Source of the DNA: Actinomycetota bacterium
GTDB taxonomy: Bacteria; Actinomycetota; Thermoleophilia; Solirubrobacterales; Solirubrobacteraceae
DNA length: 7,297 nucleotides
Reading direction: 5' to 3'
Assembly (NCBI GenBank): GCA_903970315.1
Contig: CAJCIJ010000303.1
Span: forward strand, 1-7,297
In this document: positions 4,759 through 7,297 of the stretch, piece by piece
Numbering within the stretch: position 1 is the stretch's first letter
Layout: each line of letters starts with the position of its first letter
Notes under the pieces: model-generated
What the model saw: only the letters and a program-made list of their open reading frames with translations
What the model was told of the DNA's origin: nothing
The model's database searches: none
Position numbers and translations under genes: made by a program

Positions 4759-7295
4759 CTCACGCCGGGGGTGACGCGGTACGCATCAAAGACCGACTCG
4801 GTGTTGCGCAGGCGCCCGATGGCGGCCTTCAGCGAGTGCGTGTCTGCGATCTCCACCACGAAGCGGTTCTTGACCATCGGCGTGTGTGAGAGGCAGTGCG
4901 CCTCGATGATGTTCGCGCCCGCTTCCGAGAAGACGCGCGAGAGGTCCTCAAGCAGGCGGTGCCTGTCCCACGCATCGACCTGGATTTCAACCACCAGGGC
5001 GGTCGCCAGGTCTCCCTCCCAGGCGACCGTCGTGAAACGCTCGGGGCTGCGGCGCAGCACAGCCACGTTGGGGCAGTCCTGGCGGTGGATCGTGATCCCG
5101 CGGCCCAGCGAGATGTAGCCGACGATGTCGTCTCCGGGCACCGGCCGGCAGCACTTGGCCAGGCGCAGCATCACGTCCTCGACGCCCTGCACGCGGATCC
5201 CGTACTGACCGGAGGGACGCGTGGCGCCGCGTCGCGTGGCACCAAGGCGCACGAGGTCCGCGGGGCCCGGCGTGGCGCCGTCGGCGGCCTCGCCCTCCTT
5301 CAGGCGTTGGAGCAGCTTGTTGACCGCAACCTTGGCCGAGATCTTGGCCGAGCCCAGGGCGATGTAGAAGTCGTCGGCCTTGCGGTAGCCCATCTCGCGG
5401 ATCACGTCCGCCAGCAGGGCCGAGCCGGTCAGCCTCTGGGCGGGCAGCCCCTGCTTGCGCAGGTGCTCCTGGAGCAACTCGCGCCCGGCGTGCTCGGTGT
5501 CCTGGCGCGATTCAGCGGTAAACCACGCCTTGATCTTCTTGCGCGCGCGCGTCGTCTTGGCGACGGCCAGCCAGTCTCGCGACGGACCGCGCTCCCGCTT
5601 GGCGGTGAGGATCTCGACCTGGTCACCATTTACAAGCTCGTAGTGCAGCGGCACGATCTTGCCGTTGACGCGTGCGCCCACGCAGCGGTGACCGATTTCG
5701 GTGTGCACCTCATAGGCGAAATCAAGTGGCGTCGCGCCCGCCGGCAGCGCCTTGACGTCGCCCTTGGGCGTGAACACATAGACCTCGTCCTCGAACAGGC
5801 CCAGGCGCAGCCGCTCCATGAACTCCTTGGGGTCAGCCACCTCCTGCTGCCAGTCGAGCATTGAGTGCACCCATGCCAGCTCCGCGTCGCCCCCGGCCCC
5901 CGGGCGCGACGACCCGCCCTCGGTGCCTGCACCGGCTCGCGCGGGATCGGCCAGCGGACCGGCCGACGGCCGGATCGGCAGCACCGAGCGGGCGCCCGCA
6001 GGCCCACCGGGCTCGCGCTTGCGCTGCTTGTACATCCAGTGCGCCGCGACCCCGAACTCCGCCATGGCGTGCATGTCGTGGGTGCGGATCTGAATCTCCA
6101 GGGGATGGCCCTCGGGCCCGATCACCGTGGTGTGCAGCGACTGGTACATGTTGAACTTGGGCATCGCGATGAAGTCCTTGAAGCGGCCCGGCAGCGGCTT
6201 CCACAGCGAGTGGATCGCGCCGACGGCCCCGTAGCAGTCCTTCATCGACCCCACAATCACGCGCATTGCAGTGAGGTCGTAGATCTCGTTGAACTCGCGG
6301 CCCTTCTTGGTCATCTTCGAGTAGATCGAGTAGAAGTGCTTGGCGCGCCCCGCTATCTCGGCCTTGATGCCAAGCGCCCGCAGCTCCGCTGCCAGGTACT
6401 CGCCGGCCTGGCCCACATAGCGCTCGCGCTCCTCGCGCTGCTGGGACACGAGCTCGCGGATCTCCTGGTACTTGCGCGGATGGAGCGTCGCGAACGAGAG
6501 GTCCTCAAGCTCCCACTTGATCGCGTGGATACCCAGGCGGTGAGCGATGGGCGCATAGATGTCAAGCGTCTCGCGCGCCTTCTCCATCTGCTTCTGCTTG
6601 GGCAGCGCATCGATCGTGCGCATGTTGTGCAGGCGATCGGCAAGCTTGATGAAGATGACCCGGGGGTCGGTCGTCATCGCCATCATCATCTTGCGGTAGT
6701 TCTCGGCCTGTGCCTCGTCGCGCGACTGGAACGTGATCCCGGTCAGCTTGGTGACACCGTCGACGATCGCCGCGATCTCCTCGCCGAAGCCCTCGCGCAC
6801 CTCCTCGATCGAGGCCGAGGTGTCCTCGACCGTGTCGTGTAACAGCGCCGCGCAGAGCGTCTCGGTGTCGTGTGGCATACCGGCACAGATGCGCGCAACG
6901 CCCACCGGGTGCACGATGAAGTCCTCGCCCGAGCGGCGGCGCTGCTCGGCGTGGTGCTCGCACGCGAACACGAACGCCGCTTCCATACTGGCCCGGTCCA
7001 CCTGCTCGGTGGAATCCGCCGCGTGCTCTGAGACGATCGCAAAGAGATCCCCGAGCAGCCGCTGCTCAAACGTGCTCAACTCCGAGCGGCGGGCAATCAC
7101 GGTCGGTGAAGCCGACTGGACCGGCGGATCATCGGGGAGCCGCCGGGGGCTCTTCACCTTGGGCGGCTGCCCATTCGCTATGGCAGGGGCGCTGTCGGCG
7201 CCTGCCGGGGCGTCCATCTTGGACACCGCAACGCCGCCCCGGTCGGGGCTCGGCGGCGGCGTGTCAACCGGCGAGCGTGTGGCGTCCTCGGACAT
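4755..7295 (-). CDS. relA: Bifunctional (p)ppGpp synthetase/hydrolase, RelA/SpoT (Rel) family
   Basis: This stringent-response enzyme makes (p)ppGpp from ATP and GTP/GDP on starved ribosomes and degrades it. The 846 residues show the full long-RSH order. The HD hydrolase spans about 100-255, with H129, HD at 153-154, ED at 157-158 and DRLHNMRT at 220-227. The synthetase spans about 290-423, with GRAKHFYSIYSKM at 316-328, RFKD at 371-374, YQSLHTT at 384-390 and EIQIRT at 400-405. A TGS domain covers about 500-566, followed by a helical region. The zinc-finger/RIS part has CC at 715-716 and HRQDC at 737-741. An ACT domain covers 766-846. RFKD is the RxKD form typical of bifunctional Rel, and the intact HD residues agree. 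Residues 1-75 are Pro/Ala/Ser-rich and 424-472 form a long Gly/Pro-rich linker, which explains the length above the usual 720-790. The ATG at 7295 is 2 nt from the edge, so its ribosome site is unseen and an upstream start is possible; M27 is an alternative. Often named rel in this phylum. Confidence 0.95.
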   Translation of the reverse strand: MSEDATRSPVDTPPPSPDRGGVAVSKMDAPAGADSAPAIANGQPPKVKSPRRLPDDPPVQSASPTVIARRSELSTFEQRLLGDLFAIVSEHAADSTEQVDRASMEAAFVFACEHHAEQRRRSGEDFIVHPVGVARICAGMPHDTETLCAALLHDTVEDTSASIEEVREGFGEEIAAIVDGVTKLTGITFQSRDEAQAENYRKMMMAMTTDPRVIFIKLADRLHNMRTIDALPKQKQMEKARETLDIYAPIAHRLGIHAIKWELEDLSFATLHPRKYQEIRELVSQQREERERYVGQAGEYLAAELRALGIKAEIAGRAKHFYSIYSKMTKKGREFNEIYDLTAMRVIVGSMKDCYGAVGAIHSLWKPLPGRFKDFIAMPKFNMYQSLHTTVIGPEGHPLEIQIRTHDMHAMAEFGVAAHWMYKQRKREPGGPAGARSVLPIRPSAGPLADPARAGAGTEGGSSRPGAGGDAELAWVHSMLDWQQEVADPKEFMERLRLGLFEDEVYVFTPKGDVKALPAGATPLDFAYEVHTEIGHRCVGARVNGKIVPLHYELVNGDQVEILTAKRERGPSRDWLAVAKTTRARKKIKAWFTAESRQDTEHAGRELLQEHLRKQGLPAQRLTGSALLADVIREMGYRKADDFYIALGSAKISAKVAVNKLLQRLKEGEAADGATPGPADLVRLGATRRGATRPSGQYGIRVQGVEDVMLRLAKCCRPVPGDDIVGYISLGRGITIHRQDCPNVAVLRRSPERFTTVAWEGDLATALVVEIQVDAWDRHRLLEDLSRVFSEAGANIIEAHCLSHTPMVKNRFVVEIADTHSLKAAIGRLRNTESVFDAYRVTPGVS

Positions 7296-7297
7296 CC

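Noticed and set aside
4896..6842. Two plus-strand open frames of over 320 aa inside rel
   Set aside because: They lie wholly opposite a complete Rel enzyme and read as His/Arg/Leu-rich antisense translation without any recognisable domain.
1..7297. Signs of an insertion sequence, prophage, CRISPR array, tRNA or defense system
   Set aside because: No transposase, integrase, terminal repeats, repeat-spacer pattern, tRNA-like fold or defense domain was seen on either strand; composition looks uniform.

Overview
The window is a GC-rich stretch of bacterial chromosome carrying ordinary housekeeping genes on both strands, packed tightly in places. Composition, gene families and wording of the proteins (a Rel of the actinobacterial kind, a CysO-like sulfur carrier ending in AVAGG, a DUF4349 membrane protein, a CtaG-type membrane protein) suggest an actinobacterium, perhaps of the Thermoleophilia/Solirubrobacterales type. 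The class-level placement is inference. I see no mobile element, CRISPR array, tRNA or rRNA.

Left part (1-2025, plus strand): the tail of a DUF4349 membrane-anchored protein whose true start lies off the left edge, then a seven-helix CtaG-family (caa3-type cytochrome oxidase assembly) protein. The CtaG-like protein lacks several histidines usual for that family.

Middle (1994-3720, minus strand): a two-gene operon of a fold-type II PLP enzyme annotated as threonine synthase and, 5 nt downstream, a ubiquitin-like sulfur carrier of the MoaD/ThiS/CysO family. Its leader holds a clear SAM-I-type (S-box) riboswitch at 3608-3695, identifiable by its conserved core and by P1, P2, P3 and pseudoknot pairings. 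The canonical P4 stem is missing. Between the aptamer and the start codon are two mutually exclusive helices, one of which covers the Shine-Dalgarno sequence, so control is probably at translation. A SAM riboswitch over a threonine-synthase-like gene plus a sulfur carrier suggests that this pair serves homocysteine/methionine or cysteine synthesis rather than, or as well as, threonine synthesis. This is the most interesting signal in the window.

Right part (3817-7295): a diacylglycerol-kinase-family lipid kinase on the plus strand, diverging from the riboswitch operon, meets a long bifunctional (p)ppGpp synthetase/hydrolase (Rel) on the minus strand. Their stop codons share 4 bases. Rel begins 2 nt from the right edge and carries a long disordered N-terminus and an unusually long linker between its synthetase and TGS domains.
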